DNA of 64,000 bases from Linnemannia hyalina (GCA_019671135.1 JAHRHY010000001.1:2480001-2544000), one strand, 5' to 3'; numbered from the stretch's first letter, positions 11,606 to 24,857 are shown. Made by a program: numbers and translations. Notes: generated from the letters alone by a model not told the origin.

Positions 11606-12766
11606 AGCAATCGTAGTCATAAACTTTCCTTTCTGTTTTTTTTTCCAACGAGCTGGAGGTGTCTTCCTGATGACTGCGCGAGATGAGAGCGATGGATGAG
11701 TTTTGTTGGCGTGGGAAATCTTGCATGACGAAAAAATGCAGATCCTTCAACGGGGCGAGAAGGAAAAGTCGATGTTTGGGCCGGCAACGGAGAGGAAGGA
11801 AGCGACCCGAAGGATCTAGAAAAGTCGACGATGCTTGTTTGTTTCCTTGATTATGGTTGGGCAGGTGGGCAGGCGGGCAGGGAAACGCGTAGCTAAAAGA
11901 GTTGAAGGAGAGGAGAAGGAAATAGAAGAAGTGGACGCAATAAGTACTCATTACATCACATCAGTGGCTTATGATCATCCACCTATTCTCACTGACAATG
12001 CCTTCCTCCTCCTCCCTTACTCCTCCCTTCTTCCCCTTTCCTTTCCTCCAGGGTGAATTAGAGTCGGAGAGGGGGCAAGCCTGGCATCCATGACGGCGAG
12101 GGGTGAGAGTAAAGAGCGCTATGAAGGAGAAGGCTGATGTGACAGTGAGCTATGTTTGATTGTGAGAGTGCATGCCATGGTTGGTGACGGGGAAGAAAGG
12201 GAAGAGTTGGTGGCGTTCTTAGCGTACCTGAGTGTCTTGGACTTGGCCAGAGGGAAAAGGATGAGAGGAGAGGTCTGCCCATTATATACGAAAAAATCTC
12301 CGCAGTAAATACGTGTAAAAATCTCCACAGTGGAAACATGTACAACGGCATATTTAAAAACTAGCGACAAACCTCGGTCAATTACGACCTCAATCGACAG
12401 CTACTGTTCCCTTCACGTCGTTATACTGTTTTCACCAAGGTCTTGGTCGAAAATTACTATAAAAAAACGGGAAAAAGAACATAGTGAACGGTCAAAAGAA
12501 CATAGGTGTGGTCATCAAGATATACACAAAGTAAACCTGAGATTTGGCGTTGGGGACAGAAAAGGACCAAAGAGCAAGGACGGAGAGAAAAACGATGCGG
12601 TGGTAAGAGTAACCAAGTTGACCATGCTAGCAATGGATTGAAGACGTCTGCACTCCACACATGCCGCTACTGTTGTTATGAGTCTTTGTTGTCGGCATCC
12701 GCCGTTTTTTACTTGTTCCGATCAGCTAGAAGTAGAACCGGCATGAATGAATATGAAATTTGCAGA
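11606..12766. other. Intergenic region, no gene recognised
   Basis: Lies between the inverted-repeat element and the 3' region of the kelch gene. No gene or RNA is recognised; open frames on both strands are low-complexity. From 12767 onward the sequence is the 3' untranslated region that was copied into the element. Confidence 0.5.
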
Positions 12767-13033
12767 CATTAGTGGGCTTTTGCACTACACTCTTTCCCCC
12801 TTTATCTGATAGACGCGCCTTTTTCTAGCTCAATGACAATATTCCACAGACGATAAACGCGTTCTTTGAGTTTCAAAAACAAGTCTCTCTCGTACCCATA
12901 TATATACACAGCAACATTAATATTTTCTCGCTCCACATACGAACCAATGCAAACGTCAAATAATAGTACAATGCTGTTATTCCAAAGAGGAAGAAACGTC
13001 TAAAGTAATGCTAATGCAAATAAAAAAAGGTAT

Positions 13034-16000
13034 CTAATGCTGTCTCCTAGAGTTCTCAATCTCATCAATCATTTGCTCGTACTCCTTCAACCGAGAGGGA
13101 GTCCTATCATTCGCCGAACGCGTATCAGCAACTCCGTTTCCCTTCTGCACTCCCCTAACGCCATTGCTAGCACTAGTAGGAGGAGCGCGTTGTTGAAGGT
13201 GGGCGAGGTAGCTGATTCCATTGTCCTCATCCTCGCTATCGTCGTCGTTATTGTACATGTACTGCTGTTGAAGGTGACCATTGCCATTGCCGTTGCCATT
13301 GCCGTTGCCATTGCCGTTGCCGTTGCCGTTGACATGTCCGTTACTGTGTCCGTTCATGCCGCCGTTACCATAATGGTTGCCTTGATACGTCTGCTGTTGC
13401 TGCTCCATCTGTTGTTGCTGTTGTTGCTGCTGCTGACGAAGAGGCGACGACCTGGCAGCATCTGGACCGGACTGACCCGTTCCACCAGAGGCGTTCTTGT
13501 TCCAAGGCACCTTCAACATCTCTAGCTCACGCGTAATCGAGTCTACAGAGTCGCGGTAGGACCTCGAGTTCATATCCTCCTGCTCGATGACGCCGTGGCC
13601 CTGCATGTACCCGCCGTTGGACTGTTGCTGCTGAGGCTGTTGGATACCTCCGTAGGCATACACATCATCGTTGTCCTCCTGTTGCTGCTGCTGTTGCTGT
13701 TGCTGGTATTGCTGTTGACGGGACTGAGTCTGCTGACGCGAGTTGCTGCGGGGGTTGATGCTGAACTGGCTGGGGCTGGCTCTCTGGCTAACAGCGGGAC
13801 TGCCTCCGTTCTTATTGATCTGAAGACCAGAGGGCGAGTGACCATTGGCACTGGTGCGACCACCGTGGTGGGGGCTGCCACTGCCACTTCCGTGATGAGG
13901 GCTACCACTTCCATGATGAGGGCTACCACTTCCGTGATGAGGGCTACCGCTGCTTCCGTTACGACCGTTCGAGGCAACTGATCCGTTGTTCTTGAGACGC
14001 TGAGCATGAAGCGGTGTCGCCGAGGGGGATGCCGACGACGAAGCCACAGGGAATTGGTGATGGTTCAGTTGTTGTTGGATGCTCGCATAGTTGATCGAGC
14101 CAACAGGCGAAGCGGGCTGGGAAGGGTCCGTCAAGTGGTTCTGCATATCCTCCAACAGCAACGTGACTTTCTTCTCCGAGTCCTGAAGACGAGCCTCCAG
14201 AACCGAGTTGTCACCCTCCAGGATCTGGATAGCCTCCTGAGCCTTCTTCAGCTGCTGCTCCAGACCGTGACATTGGCGTTCCAATGAGGCAACAAGTTCG
14301 GCGTTCGCAGCCGAGTGGTTGTTGGAAGAGGCGGCAGCGGCGGCGGCGGCCTGGGCCTGATGGACTTCATCGACAAGACGCTCAATATCCGACTTGAGCG
14401 ACATCTCCTGCTTGTTGGCGTGGATCTTGAACTTTTCCGACTGTGACTGCATCGATTCGAGTTCCTCCGAAATGGCCTCGTTCAACGTCTCGAGTTCCTC
14501 CATCCTCTCGGACATTGTAAGAACCTTCTGGGAGAGCTCAGTCGAGTGCATCTCGGACTCCATCAAACGGTTCTGCAATTCGCCAACCTGCCCAGCCAAC
14601 CTACGGCTCTCCTCGGTGGCATGTCCGTTCCTGGTGGTTGCCATCTCACCGCAGCGGGCATGAGTATCCTGGAGGGCCTGCAATTGCGACTCGGCCGACT
14701 CCTTCTCCGCCATAGTCACAGCAAGGTCGTTCTTCATCTTGCGGAGCAAAATTCCAGTCTTCTCCGAGTGCTGAACAGTCGCCTGACGCTGAGCCTCAAA
14801 GGCCTCCAGCTGCTGAGTGAAATGGTCCTGAGTCTCCTCCAACTCCTTCTCCAGAGCTTGAACACGTCCCTCCGACTCGCGGACCTTGCGCTCCATAGTC
14901 GCCGCATAGTCACCCGAGCCACGGGCTGCAGCCTGTTGCATAACATCCTCAGCCATGATACCCTTCTCACGCATCACATCCTTCAATAGACCCAGCTGGA
15001 CCTCATTGTTCTCGAGCTCCTTCATCTCGGTCTCCAGCTCCTGCTCAACCTTGGTCAGCTCGTTCCTCAGCAAGGCACTACCCTCACGCTCATTAGCTAG
15101 CATCTTTTGCAACGCCAAACTCTCAGCCCTGGCCTTCATAGAACTCTGCTCGAGTTGGGACAACTCGATCATAGCCTCCGCAAGAGCTGCCGCCGACTTG
15201 GATGCCGCGGCCTGCGAGTTCTTGTGCAACGACTTCAACGAGCTGAGCTCGTGCTCCAGCTCAGAGACCTTAGAGACCGTGCTCAGGATGGCAATGCTGT
15301 CATGCTTCCGCTCAGGAGACTGTGGAGGCTGACCGCGAGGATGGAAGGCGCCCAAGCCGTCCTCGACCAGCTTGCGAAGCGTCACCACTTCATCCTTGGA
15401 AATCTGCCATCTTCCTTCAAGCTCCTCCACCTTGGACTGCAAACGCTCCGTCTCGTTCTTGGACCGCATCAATTCGCTCGCCAACTCAGACCGAAGACTC
15501 TCAAGCCTCTCCAGCTTCTCTGACGAATCATCGCAGATCGTCTCAGCACGAACTGCCCTCTCGTTCGCCGCCGCATAAGCCATCTGTGTGCGATGAAGTG
15601 CCGTTTGGTGCTCCTCAAGCTGCTGCTTCAGATCCGTAATCTTCTCCATCATCCCTGAAGACTGCGACTGGTGACCCGAGAATCCAGCCTGGCTCTCTGC
15701 AAGCTGTGCAGCATACTCCCGAGACTCTGCTTCAGCCGCCGCAGCACGACCATGCAACGACGCCAACTCGGCCAATGCACGCGTATGAGCTGCCTGTGCC
15801 TGCTCCGCCAAGATGGTGGATCCATTGGAGCGTTCCTCAGCGGAATGGCGGGTCATTCTTTCTTGCTGAAGGCTTTCCTGAGTTTTGGCGTATTGAGACT
15901 CGACTGTCTCGAGCTCGGCAAGGGCAAGCGTGAGACGCTTTTCCAGATCTGCAGCACGCTCCATTTCGACCTTGGCCAAAGTACCGGGGTCCTCATGAGC

Positions 16001-19000
16001 GTTTGACAGTGACGACAGCTTGGCCTTCAAGTAGGCAGCCTCCTGCAATGCTCCAGTCCTGACACGCTCTGCCTCCTTGATCTTGAACGACGCAGTCTGG
16101 GCCTGTGTAGCAATTGACATCTAAATAATGAAATTTGCAAAAAAAAAAAAAAAAAAAAAAGATGAGTCTCACGTAACATTAATTTACCATGCGAAAATCA
16201 AAACACATCCATAGACGAATTCCCTCACGTAGACCAAAGTTCTTTTACCTTGGCGTTCCTGAGATCCTCTTTGACCTTGACCAATGCACGAGTGATCATG
16301 AGCTGATGCCCCTGCAGCTGCTGGTTCTCCAGGTCCTTCTCAAGATCCGCCATCGACAACCGCTTGTTGTTCATATGAACTGCTTGATCACTGCATCCTG
16401 CAGCGCTGCTGCCATTCTGACGAGCTAGGATGACCTCAGCAACCAACCAATTCTCGCGCCTTCTCATCCTTGCCAGTTCATCGTCCCGATCCCGCATCTG
16501 TTGAAGCAAGCGTTCATTGGCATCACGCGCAGACTCGGCCTGAGACTCTAATTGCTTAACACGGGCAATGTCCGTAGGCGGCATGGCGCCGGCTGCGTCA
16601 GAGGACGATCCGGTGGCTAGAGGTGGGGTGGGTGTTGTCCGAGCATAGGCACGCGCAGGTGCAGGTGAAGGAGACCGGTTAGATGTAGCTGGAGGAAGTG
16701 CCTGGTGTGGAGGTGGGGGGATCACACCCGTCTTCTTTTCTGCTCCTGGTGGCAAAGTGATCTGAGCCGAGACTGGTGGGGAAGGGGTGTTGGGTGGAGG
16801 TGGGAGTTGACGAATGCCAGGCGGTGGGAGCAACGGCGATGCTCGTCCTGAAGGTGCATTGTTGGCTCCTCCTCCTGGTGGTGGTGGGATGTAAGGTCCT
16901 GACGCTCCTCCTCCTTGCTGGTTCGATTTGCTAGCATGGGCTGATGCAACGGCGTCCATTGAATAAGGGCTCATATCGTCCTGGCCTTCTGGCGGGGCAG
17001 GTGCAACAGTGTTCATAGTCCGACGATCTGGGCGCGAGATGGCAGGGCTAGTCTCGTTACCAGCGTTCATAGGGCTATCAGAGGAACCATTCGAGACACG
17101 GAGGGGCGAAGAGTTAGGTGCAGATCCAGCAGCTGCAGGAGGATGAGGAGAGGTGTTGGGAATCTGTTGTTGAAATGTCTTGCGGTTCACATTATGAGCG
17201 CTGACGGGGCTTGCCATGCCAACAACTGCACTACCATACCCTGTAGCCAAGTCCTCCTTGAGAGTCTGTCGACGGGTGGCAATCGACAAGCCTTCCTCTT
17301 GGTAGTCCTGGTTGTTCTGAAATCCACTACTGGCCCCACGAGTAGGAGCTGCAGGTGTGCCCATGGTCAGAGGGCGCTGTCCAAGTTGTGGGTTCATCAA
17401 TTGGCCGGTTTGCTGAGAGACCGGCGGGTTACTGTTGTTGTTGCTATTGGGAAAAGGCTTTCCAAAAGTTGCGGGCGACGCTGGTCGTTGAGTTAAAGGG
17501 CGATCAGGCCGAGCAGGTCTATCGGGTCGTTCGGGGCGTCCAGGCGCAGGAGGCTGTCCAGAATTGCGATCCAATTCCGATTGCACGACACCCTCTCCTT
17601 GAATCTGCTGTTGTTGTTGCTGACCCGCGCTATCGTTAGGTCTGTTAGGCACAAGTTTTGCAGACGAAACTTGGCGAGGTGCTGCCGCCGTTGGAGAGTC
17701 AGAGAATTGAATGTTGGCTATGAGGGCGCAAAAAAATAGACACAGAGTTCGTATTAGCATCTATCAAGATATTTAAGCTGGTGCGACATGTCAGCAATAT
17801 TGCGAGACCATAGGATGGCAACTTACGAATCTCGAGGTAGTAGATGTAGGCAGGATCTTCCATGTTGCTCTGCTCAGACTCGCCTCCAATGATATAGATC
17901 TTGTCCTTGACTGTACACATGGTGTGTCCACTCCTTTGGCTGGGCGCAGCCCCAACATTCTGGAAAAGGTACCACCGGCGTTCTAAACACAATCAAGGAG
18001 AAGCAAGGGGTTAAAAGGTATAAGAACAAGAGACAAGGTGACCAATCCAGCTACATAACATGGGAGAGAGAGAAGCCCCTTCTGCTCCATGTTTCGTACT
18101 TACCATGTATCCTGAACGCATATGCATCATTAAGGTCTGATCCGTCAGGGCTACTTCCTCCAAAGACGTAGAGCACGCCATCAACAATTGTGGAAGAATG
18201 ACCATGGCGTCCTGTTGGCAAGTATCCGGATGCTGGGATAGGGGTCCAGGTCAGGGCGCGGGTATCAAAGCACCAGATGTCGTTGTAGAAATAGTCCGCG
18301 TCCGCACCTCCAAAGATGTAAATCTTGCCATCATAAACAGCTGCGCTGTGGCCTGAGCGGGCTGGAGGGGATTCTGTCTGCGCCTCAATGACCTCCCACC
18401 TCGGGTTTTGGGTAACTAAGAAAAAAAAATGCACATAAAGGAGGTTAGTGTCGCGCTTCGGACAGACACGTCGCATCACATGGCGAAGGGAGGCAGAAGC
18501 GCAGAAGTGACCTGCGTCTGGTCGAGGGTTGTAGAATGAAACAACTTTGGGCGGCAAAAGAAGGTAAAAAAGGGGTAATGGGAAGAGAGGGGAAACTTAC
18601 TGGTCTTCATATCCATTGCAACAATGTCCCCAAGATAAAAGTTGTCGACCTGGCCTCCGAAAATGTACATTGTTGATCCGACGTTGCATCCGGAATGAGA
18701 GTGGCGAGGGGTGGGTAACTGTCCTTGAATGGGTGGTCGATTCCACTCCTTCCTGATAGTATGGTATACGTGCAGGGTGTCGTCGCATTGTCCTGTTGTA
18801 GGGTCCCAACCGCCAAAAACTAGGTGAGGGATAGTAACATGATCAATAATGAGGACCGCATCGTTATTAATGAAGAACACATGGCGATGGATATTAGGCA
18901 TGAAATGAAATGAAATGAGGGGTTAACCACATTAGAGGTGGAGGGGAAAACTTACAGATAATGTATTGACCAATGTTGACAGCGGTATGGCCGCACTTTG

Positions 19001-19956
19001 GTATAGGGGGTTCTGCTCCTGCGGGATTGATTAACTGGCATTGCAGCGACACTAAAAGCACCAGAAAAGAACAGAAAAAAAAAGAAAAAAAAAAGAGCAT
19101 TAGACTGTCGGCCGTTAGGTTATAATTAGCGATGGGTAATGGGGGGAGGGGTAGTGGAATGGTTGGCAGGCAGGGGAAGAGAGGGAGACAGGGATAGAAA
19201 GGGACCCAGGCATGGTTGTTTGTATTATGAGCCCATCCTGTCTTCCAATTGAACTCTGTAGTGTTGGTCAACTGGATGATTAGTGGTATGGCAGTAATTG
19301 GGTCTAAGGGGATCTCTATCGCAACCTTTCGTTCTTTTTTTTCTTCCTCGACTGGAGAATGCAAGAGTTGTTGAGAAGAGTGGAGATCCAACGAGAGCAA
19401 TGCCCTTTGTGTTCATTATATGAACTGTGAGCCATTAACTCTAGTCCACTCAAAGGGCATTAACAACGAGAGCAGAGTGTCTCTTCCACTCTCTGACTGT
19501 CGGTCTCTTTGTTCCTTTTCCCTGTACCTGTTCCCTGTACCTGTTCCTTGTACTTGTTCTCTGTACCTGTTTCCTGTTCCTGATCTGCATTTTCCTGATT
19601 TAGGCCTCAGAGAGTGTTGTTGTTGGGTCGATCGCACAAGCCAAAACAATTGTACGACAATGATAATGCAATGCAAAAGGAGGGAGACATGACACCTACC
19701 AGAGTCAATGACATAGAGGTCTGCCTTGGGCACTCCCAATTGGCAACCACCAAAGAGAAAAATATCTGTTCCTGTGGGTGTACTCGAACTCGTATGCTGA
19801 AACCGAGGAAAGGGGTTTGACCCAGCGATGCGACGTTGCGTCCAAAACAGTTGAGGAGTCGGGGGAGCTGCTGCTCCTGCAGTCAGAGGTGCACTCTGTG
19901 CTGGAGGAGGAGGACCTTGCTGTTGTTGTTGCTGTTGTTGCTGTTGCTGTTGGTGT

Positions 19957-19991
<35 letters not shown>

Positions 19992-20456
19992 TTGCATTGC
20001 TGGTGATTGTGGTGGTGGCTGCTGGTGCGACATAACCGGTGATGGTTGCGACTGTGGTTGAAATTGCTGATGAATACTGTGGCCACTGGTCTGAGAATAC
20101 GTCGGGCTCATAGGTCCTCCCTGTCCTCCTCCTCCGTTCATGCCATTCATGGGACGACCAGTAGGTGGAGCAGGAGGAGGCTGTTGGTATCCCTGGGACT
20201 GGCCACCATTGCTGTTTTGATTATCGTTATAGCCATATTGAGCGAGGTTGCTATTGCTGCCGTTGTTATTAGGGTATCCTCCGCCATTCTGCTGTGCATT
20301 GTTGTTGTTGTTGTTGTTGGAGGGCGGCGGGTTGTTAAGACCGAGGCCATTGGGAGGTGGGGCGGGTCGTTGTTTGCCAGTAGAGTTGTTGTTATTGGCG
20401 TTGTTGGCATTATTGTTGGGGTCTTCCTTTTTCTTTTTTGTGAAGAGGCCGGCCAT
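13034..20456 (-). CDS. Tea1-like kelch-repeat, coiled-coil cell-polarity protein
   Basis: Seven exons on the minus strand: 20456-19700, 19051-18956, 18819-18601, 18415-18104, 17982-17827, 17717-16249 and 16120-13034. All introns are GT..AG and phases agree throughout, giving 2031 residues. Residues 1-210 are Asn/Pro/Gln-rich with long polyQ; about 215-515 are kelch repeats (FLFGG, FFGGW, YIFGG, YVFGG, YIIGG motifs); about 515-860 are Pro/Ser-rich; about 880-1640 are long coiled coils; the tail has GSPHH repeats, polyQ and Gly-Asn repeats. In fission yeast, kelch plus coiled-coil proteins of this type (Tea1/Tea3) ride microtubule ends and mark growing tips; the same role in hyphal polarity is inferred from architecture. 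This copy is much longer than Tea1 (about 1150 residues), mainly through low-complexity parts. Its 3' end was copied into the element at 9.3-11.6 kb. Confidence 0.9.
16140..16160. repeat. Poly-A run in last intron of the kelch gene
   Basis: About 21 A residues on the plus strand, which is the polypyrimidine (T) tract before the 3' splice site of the last intron on the coding strand. Useful as a splice-site landmark. Confidence 0.8.
19521..19583. repeat. 12-base minisatellite (CCTGTACCTGTT) in intron 1
   Basis: Five to six imperfect tandem units of CCTGTACCTGTT within the first, longest intron (19699-19052) of the kelch gene. Probably a neutral length polymorphism. Confidence 0.75.
19918..19995. 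repeat. CAG/CAA repeat encoding polyQ
   Basis: Read on the coding strand these are mixed CAA and CAG codons giving two polyglutamine runs interrupted by a histidine, in exon 1 of the kelch gene. Mixed codons suggest selection or age rather than a fresh expansion. Confidence 0.85.
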
Positions 20457-22280
20457 GGTGGTGAAGTATTAGGTGTGAGTAGGTAGATGCGAATGAAAAG
20501 GAAGAGATGTGTAAGCTAAGACGTATAGAAAATGATTGCAAAGTGGAGGATGGGAGAAAGGGAAGGGGCGTAGGGAGTGCTTTTTTTGAGGTCAATTTTT
20601 TTTCCTTTAGAGTGGAATAAAGTGATGCTGGTGGTGGTAAACAGGGGGGGTAATGGAATGGAAGGATGGAGAGGTAGCGTCCTGGACAAGAAAGGGTTTC
20701 GTGAAGTGAACGAGTGAAGGAAGTAAGTGCAATGAATGTATAAGTGTGAGTGAGGGTCGCGAAAGGAAAGGAAGGGAGGATGCCAACGAAGGGTCCCGGG
20801 GGGAGGAGTGGAGTGAAGGAGAAGGGATGAGGAGGAGGAGTGGAGGAGTGGAGAGAAAAATAAGGAAGGAGAAGAGAAGGAGAAGATGAAAAAAGGACAG
20901 GGGATGAGGAGGAGGAGGAAGGGAAGGGAAGGGAGAAGGAGGTGGGGGAAAGAGGAGATCAGTTTGGGGTGTATGTGTGTCCAGCGTGTGTGTGTGTGCG
21001 ATTCCCCTGTGGTTTGAATGAAGGAGCTGGACACCCTCCTTCTTCATGCCCAGGGATGCCATCCATCCCTCCGACCCAACCAACCACAGCCATGGGATTA
21101 AATTAAAATTGCAAGGCAATGGTCATTTTTATCTCCGCGTCCAAACCTTGCTGTCTGTCTGTCTGTCTGTTTGCTTGGGTACCTGGTGCCTGTCTCTCTC
21201 TCTCTCTCTCTTGCAAGTTGGTCCGCAACAATCAACCTTTGCCTCTTCCCCTCACCATCTTCCTTTGTTGTCGTTGCTATCCGCACCTTTGATAAATTAC
21301 TCCGTCCTTCGTCGCCCATCGTTTCCAATGCAATGCGCGCTATATCTGTATATCTTCCTGTCGAAAACCTTCTTTTTTTCTTAATCTCCTCTCGACATCT
21401 TTCTCTTTGTTACAAGAACAAACAACAATCAATCGAAAGATGCTCTTTCTTCCAGGAACGACGCAAACACTATTGTTGTCAACACCAATGGCAACTTTCC
21501 TTACACCCCACCTCGTCCCCATCCGATCACCTAAGCAAGCATGAAAGAAGCGAAATATGTTTCTTCTCAGCAGAAGATACTTTGTGGAAGAAAACATACA
21601 CGATTATGATTACCCATGCAGCATCCCATGATACTTCCCCCCTCCATCGATCCACCCATGCCATCCACACTCATGATCAAATAAAGTAAAATATACAGAC
21701 GAAAAAGAAGCGACATGCGGTTCAATTACTTGTCTAATGTCGCACCAAACACTATCTATCGCACCTCCTATAGAGACATTGCCCAACACTTTTCTTTTGA
21801 TCATCCACTGCAACATGGCCGTGCTGTATGCGGATGATACAACTGGTGCCATTATCATGGAAAAATGACCACGGCACTGTATAACTGGATCTGTACCATG
21901 TAAGACTGTGTACAGCACAAAAGGTATCAACTAGCCTTGTTTGATGTGTTTGATACGTGCCTAGCTTGACGCATACCTACGCCATACATGATCCACATTC
22001 ATAACACAAATGATAAATGTCAATAATCGCGACGTCCTTATCGCACCGTCTTTCCCAAACCCAAATGAAAAGAAACAAGGGCTCCTGACAATGACTGGTT
22101 GTTGAATGTTACCATGATGCAATAAGAACGACATGCATGATCCACGTTCATGACAAAAATGCAAAAAAGAAAAGAGAAAATGGTCAAAAAAATGTTATCG
22201 TACACTCTATTCCTTCCAAAAAAAACAAAAAAAGAAAGACTCCTGACTACACTCTGAGAGATTACAATCCTCCTGTTGAT
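20457..22280. other. Promoter region of the kelch gene and 3' flank of ubiquilin
   Basis: No gene is recognised. It contains a CTGT tetranucleotide run (about 21151-21171), a CT run (about 21192-21210), and an imperfect direct repeat: the stretch with CATACATGATCCACATTCAT near 21986 recurs near 22133 as CATGCATGATCCACGTTCAT. Strong pyrimidine bias on the minus strand just upstream of 20456 fits a fungal promoter. Confidence 0.55.
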
Positions 22281-23619
22281 TTAAATGCTACCAGAGAAAA
22301 GCATCTCAATGGCGGCATTAACGTTTCCTCCAGCGGCCAAAAGAGCGCGAATGTTCTTGGCAGCATCCCAGAATCCCATCTCGTTCAGTTGCTGAAGCTG
22401 AACCTGGAAACGGACCTCTGGTGGCTCCTGAGGCTGAGCGGGGGCGGCTGCTCCAATGCCTGCTCCTGCGCCCATTGCTGCCATCTGCTGTGCCCAGTAT
22501 TGTGCCATAGGGTTGGGGGCTCCTCCTGCTCCGGGATTAACACCTGCTCCCCCGAGGGCTGCGAAAGGGTTGAATGCGGGTGTGACGGGTGTTGCAGCAG
22601 CTTCAGAAGTAGGGGGTGTTGTCGTTGAAGCAGGCGTGGTAGCAGTAGCAGGTGCGGTCGTTCCCCAGGGGTTGTACATGTTTCCACCTCCCATACCTCC
22701 CATCCCTCCCATACCCATGCCGCCCATACCACCACCCATCTGTTGACTCATCTGCGCGACCTGACGAAGCATCTCTGGGTTGGAAATCATTTGCTGGAAC
22801 TGAGGCGACTGGAGCATCTGACGGACCTCGGGTCCCATGGCCGCCAACTGAGGGTTCATCGAAATCATCGACTCGAGCACCTGGGGGTTCTGAAGCATAG
22901 TGGACATGTACTGGGCAAAGTTGGGGTCCTGCATCATTTGGTTCATCATGTTGGGGTCCATGCCGCCGCCCATACCTCCCATACCGCCCATGCCTCCCAT
23001 ACCGCCCATACCGCCCATAGCGCCCATACCTCCCATGCCGCCGCCCATCATGTTTGCCCAAGGGTTGGGCAATGCTCCGGCTCCAGTTCCGAAGGGATCT
23101 ATTTCAGAGGTGAATGTGGAGGCAACATACGTCAATTTTCCTGTACTATCACTTTCCTGTACTAGCCGCGCTCTTTGTCATAGACCGTGTCATCGCCCTT
23201 GTCTCTATGGCGTCGTCCACAGACTAAAGTGTAATAGAAGAAGGAGGAAAAACAGAGAGCGAAGAGGGTGGTTGTTTACCTGTAGCAGCAGCGGGAGTAA
23301 TAGTGGTAGCAGCCGCAGGTGTAGTAGGCGCAGCAGGTGTAGTAGTGGCAGCAGCAGCAGCAGGTGCAGCAGAGCCAGCAGCAGCAGCAACGGCACTGCG
23401 GACCATATGAACGGTGTGCCCCTCTGCGATCTTGTAGGACTCGATGGAGTCCTGGTCCTTGAGGACGCGACCAGAGTAGATCAGACGCATTCTGTCAGCG
23501 GGGGTGTCGCAGTTTTCAGCGATCTTGTTCTTGAAGTCGAGGACGGTGTCTGTGGTCTTGAGGGTGATGACATACTTTTGGTCGTTGGAGGCCTTGACGT
23601 TGACAGTGACTTCAGACAT
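22281..23619 (-). CDS. DSK2: Ubiquilin / Dsk2-type ubiquitin receptor
   Basis: Two exons, 23619-23280 and 23098-22281 (intron GTAAAC..ATAG, phase 1), encode 385 residues, close to the usual Dsk2 length. Residues 1-75 are a ubiquitin-like domain (VLDFKNKIAENCDTPADRMR, then LIYSGRVLKDQDSIESY). An Ala/Thr/Pro-rich linker follows, then Met-Gly-Gly repeats flanking STI1-type repeats (NPQVLESMISMNPQLAAMG and SPQFQQMISNPEMLRQV). The last 40 residues are a UBA domain (QLNEMGFWDAAKNIRALLAA). The family delivers ubiquitylated proteins to the proteasome, UBL binding the proteasome and UBA binding ubiquitin, in nucleus and cytosol. MGG repeats are codon-level tandem duplications of about 9 bases. The ATG at 23619 is chosen because it starts the UBL; the frame extends upstream without a better start. 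Confidence 0.95.
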
Positions 23620-24719
23620 GATGAGTTGTTGTGTGTGTTGATGTGTGGAATTAGGATGTATGTGTGTGTAAGGAAAGAGGAAGGAAAGCAAGAAGTAAGA
23701 AAGTAACAGTCGAAAGAGGGCGAGTGGAGAGAGTGGAGCGAGTAAAAGGTACGTACACGTCAGGCGAAACAAAAGGAAGGATTAAGAAAGGGGTGACGGA
23801 GTAGGGAGAAGAATAGTGTGGACGGAAAGTAAAGAAGGGTAGGAAAAAGAAGAAAGAAGAAAGAACAAAAAGAGAAGAATGCGCCAAGAGAGAAAAAAAG
23901 AAAGAAGGGGCAGGTGGACCCCAGATTGGCACCCTCGGTTAATGGGAGCAGGGGAAAAGAGGGAAGTGCGTATACCTCTCTCTGCCCAAGGGCTCGTTCT
24001 TTTGGCTTTTTGAGTGGTTCTTCTTCTCCCTTCTTTTTTCCCATGTTTGCATGTTTGCACCCTTGTGTCCACTCTCATTCCTCCTTCTCACTTCCCTTCC
24101 CCCTTCTCTCTCCCTTCCCCCTGTCTCCATCCCTTGACCCTTCTTCCTTCTTCTTCTTTGACTCTCTAACCAACCAATCCACCAACACCGTGGACATGCC
24201 TACGTCATGTTTGCTGGATCCTTTTGGATATCCTTTTTTGTTTGTTCCCGCCCTCCCCCCCGATCACTTTTTGTCGTTTTCCATCACCCGCACAAGATTA
24301 ACCTTGTTTCTTTAACCCTTTAACCCTCTTCTCTCCATCACCATAAACACCATTTTCTCGCTACCACCCTCAGTTATCAGCCAAGACGTCTGTCTCTCCC
24401 TCTCTCTCTCAGTTTCTTTATTCTTCTCGGAATAGCAAAGAATGTTGAAGAAGAGAGTAACACGCGTGGATATCCTTCTTGCAAAAAAGGGCGCACACAA
24501 CGGCAAGTCGTTTTTCCCTCCCTCTTCGATCGATTGTTGAGCTTGCTGCCATACACTCAAGACACACGCACATCCCAAATAAAGTTTTAGCGAATCACCG
24601 CCCTCTCCCTCACATAGCACACAATCACAACCTTGTGTTATTTACCCCTTCAATTTTCCCTACAGTGCATAGCCCTATTATATTATTTAACTTCCCCAGG
24701 AAGAAACGTCCTGGTATTC
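23620..24719. other. Ubiquilin promoter and intergenic DNA
   Basis: Purine-rich on the plus strand (pyrimidine-rich on the coding strand) for about 300 bases upstream of the ubiquilin start, as in other promoters of this window. No gene is recognised between 23900 and 24700. Confidence 0.5.
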
Positions 24720-24857
24720 TCACTTGACGGTTCGGAGGATGTAGTGTCGGCTGAGTATGAGCCATTGGTAGCAGACAAAGAGGACTGGACGACGGAGGGT
24801 GTGTTCTTCGACGCGGGGGAGGATCTGGGCCAAGATCTTTAGGGTCTTGAGGGGTGA
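24720..24857 (-). pseudogene. F-box-only relic
   Basis: Minus-strand translation from 24857 reads as an F-box: SPLKTLKILAQILPRVEEHT followed by LFVCYQWLILSRHYILR, and stops at 24722-24720. This matches the first 45 residues of the intact F-box/LRR genes nearby (SPLEIP.., HT, VCRQWFL). There is no usable ATG in frame just upstream and no LRR follows. A GTGAGA donor-like motif overlaps the stop, so a spliced form cannot be excluded, but I see no LRR exon downstream. Best read as the dead 5' stub of a tandem F-box copy. Confidence 0.6.

Noticed and set aside
11229..11951. 240-codon minus-strand frame
   Set aside because: It runs through the right arm of the inverted repeat and flanking DNA; its translation matches the left arm at the DNA level, not as a protein under selection.
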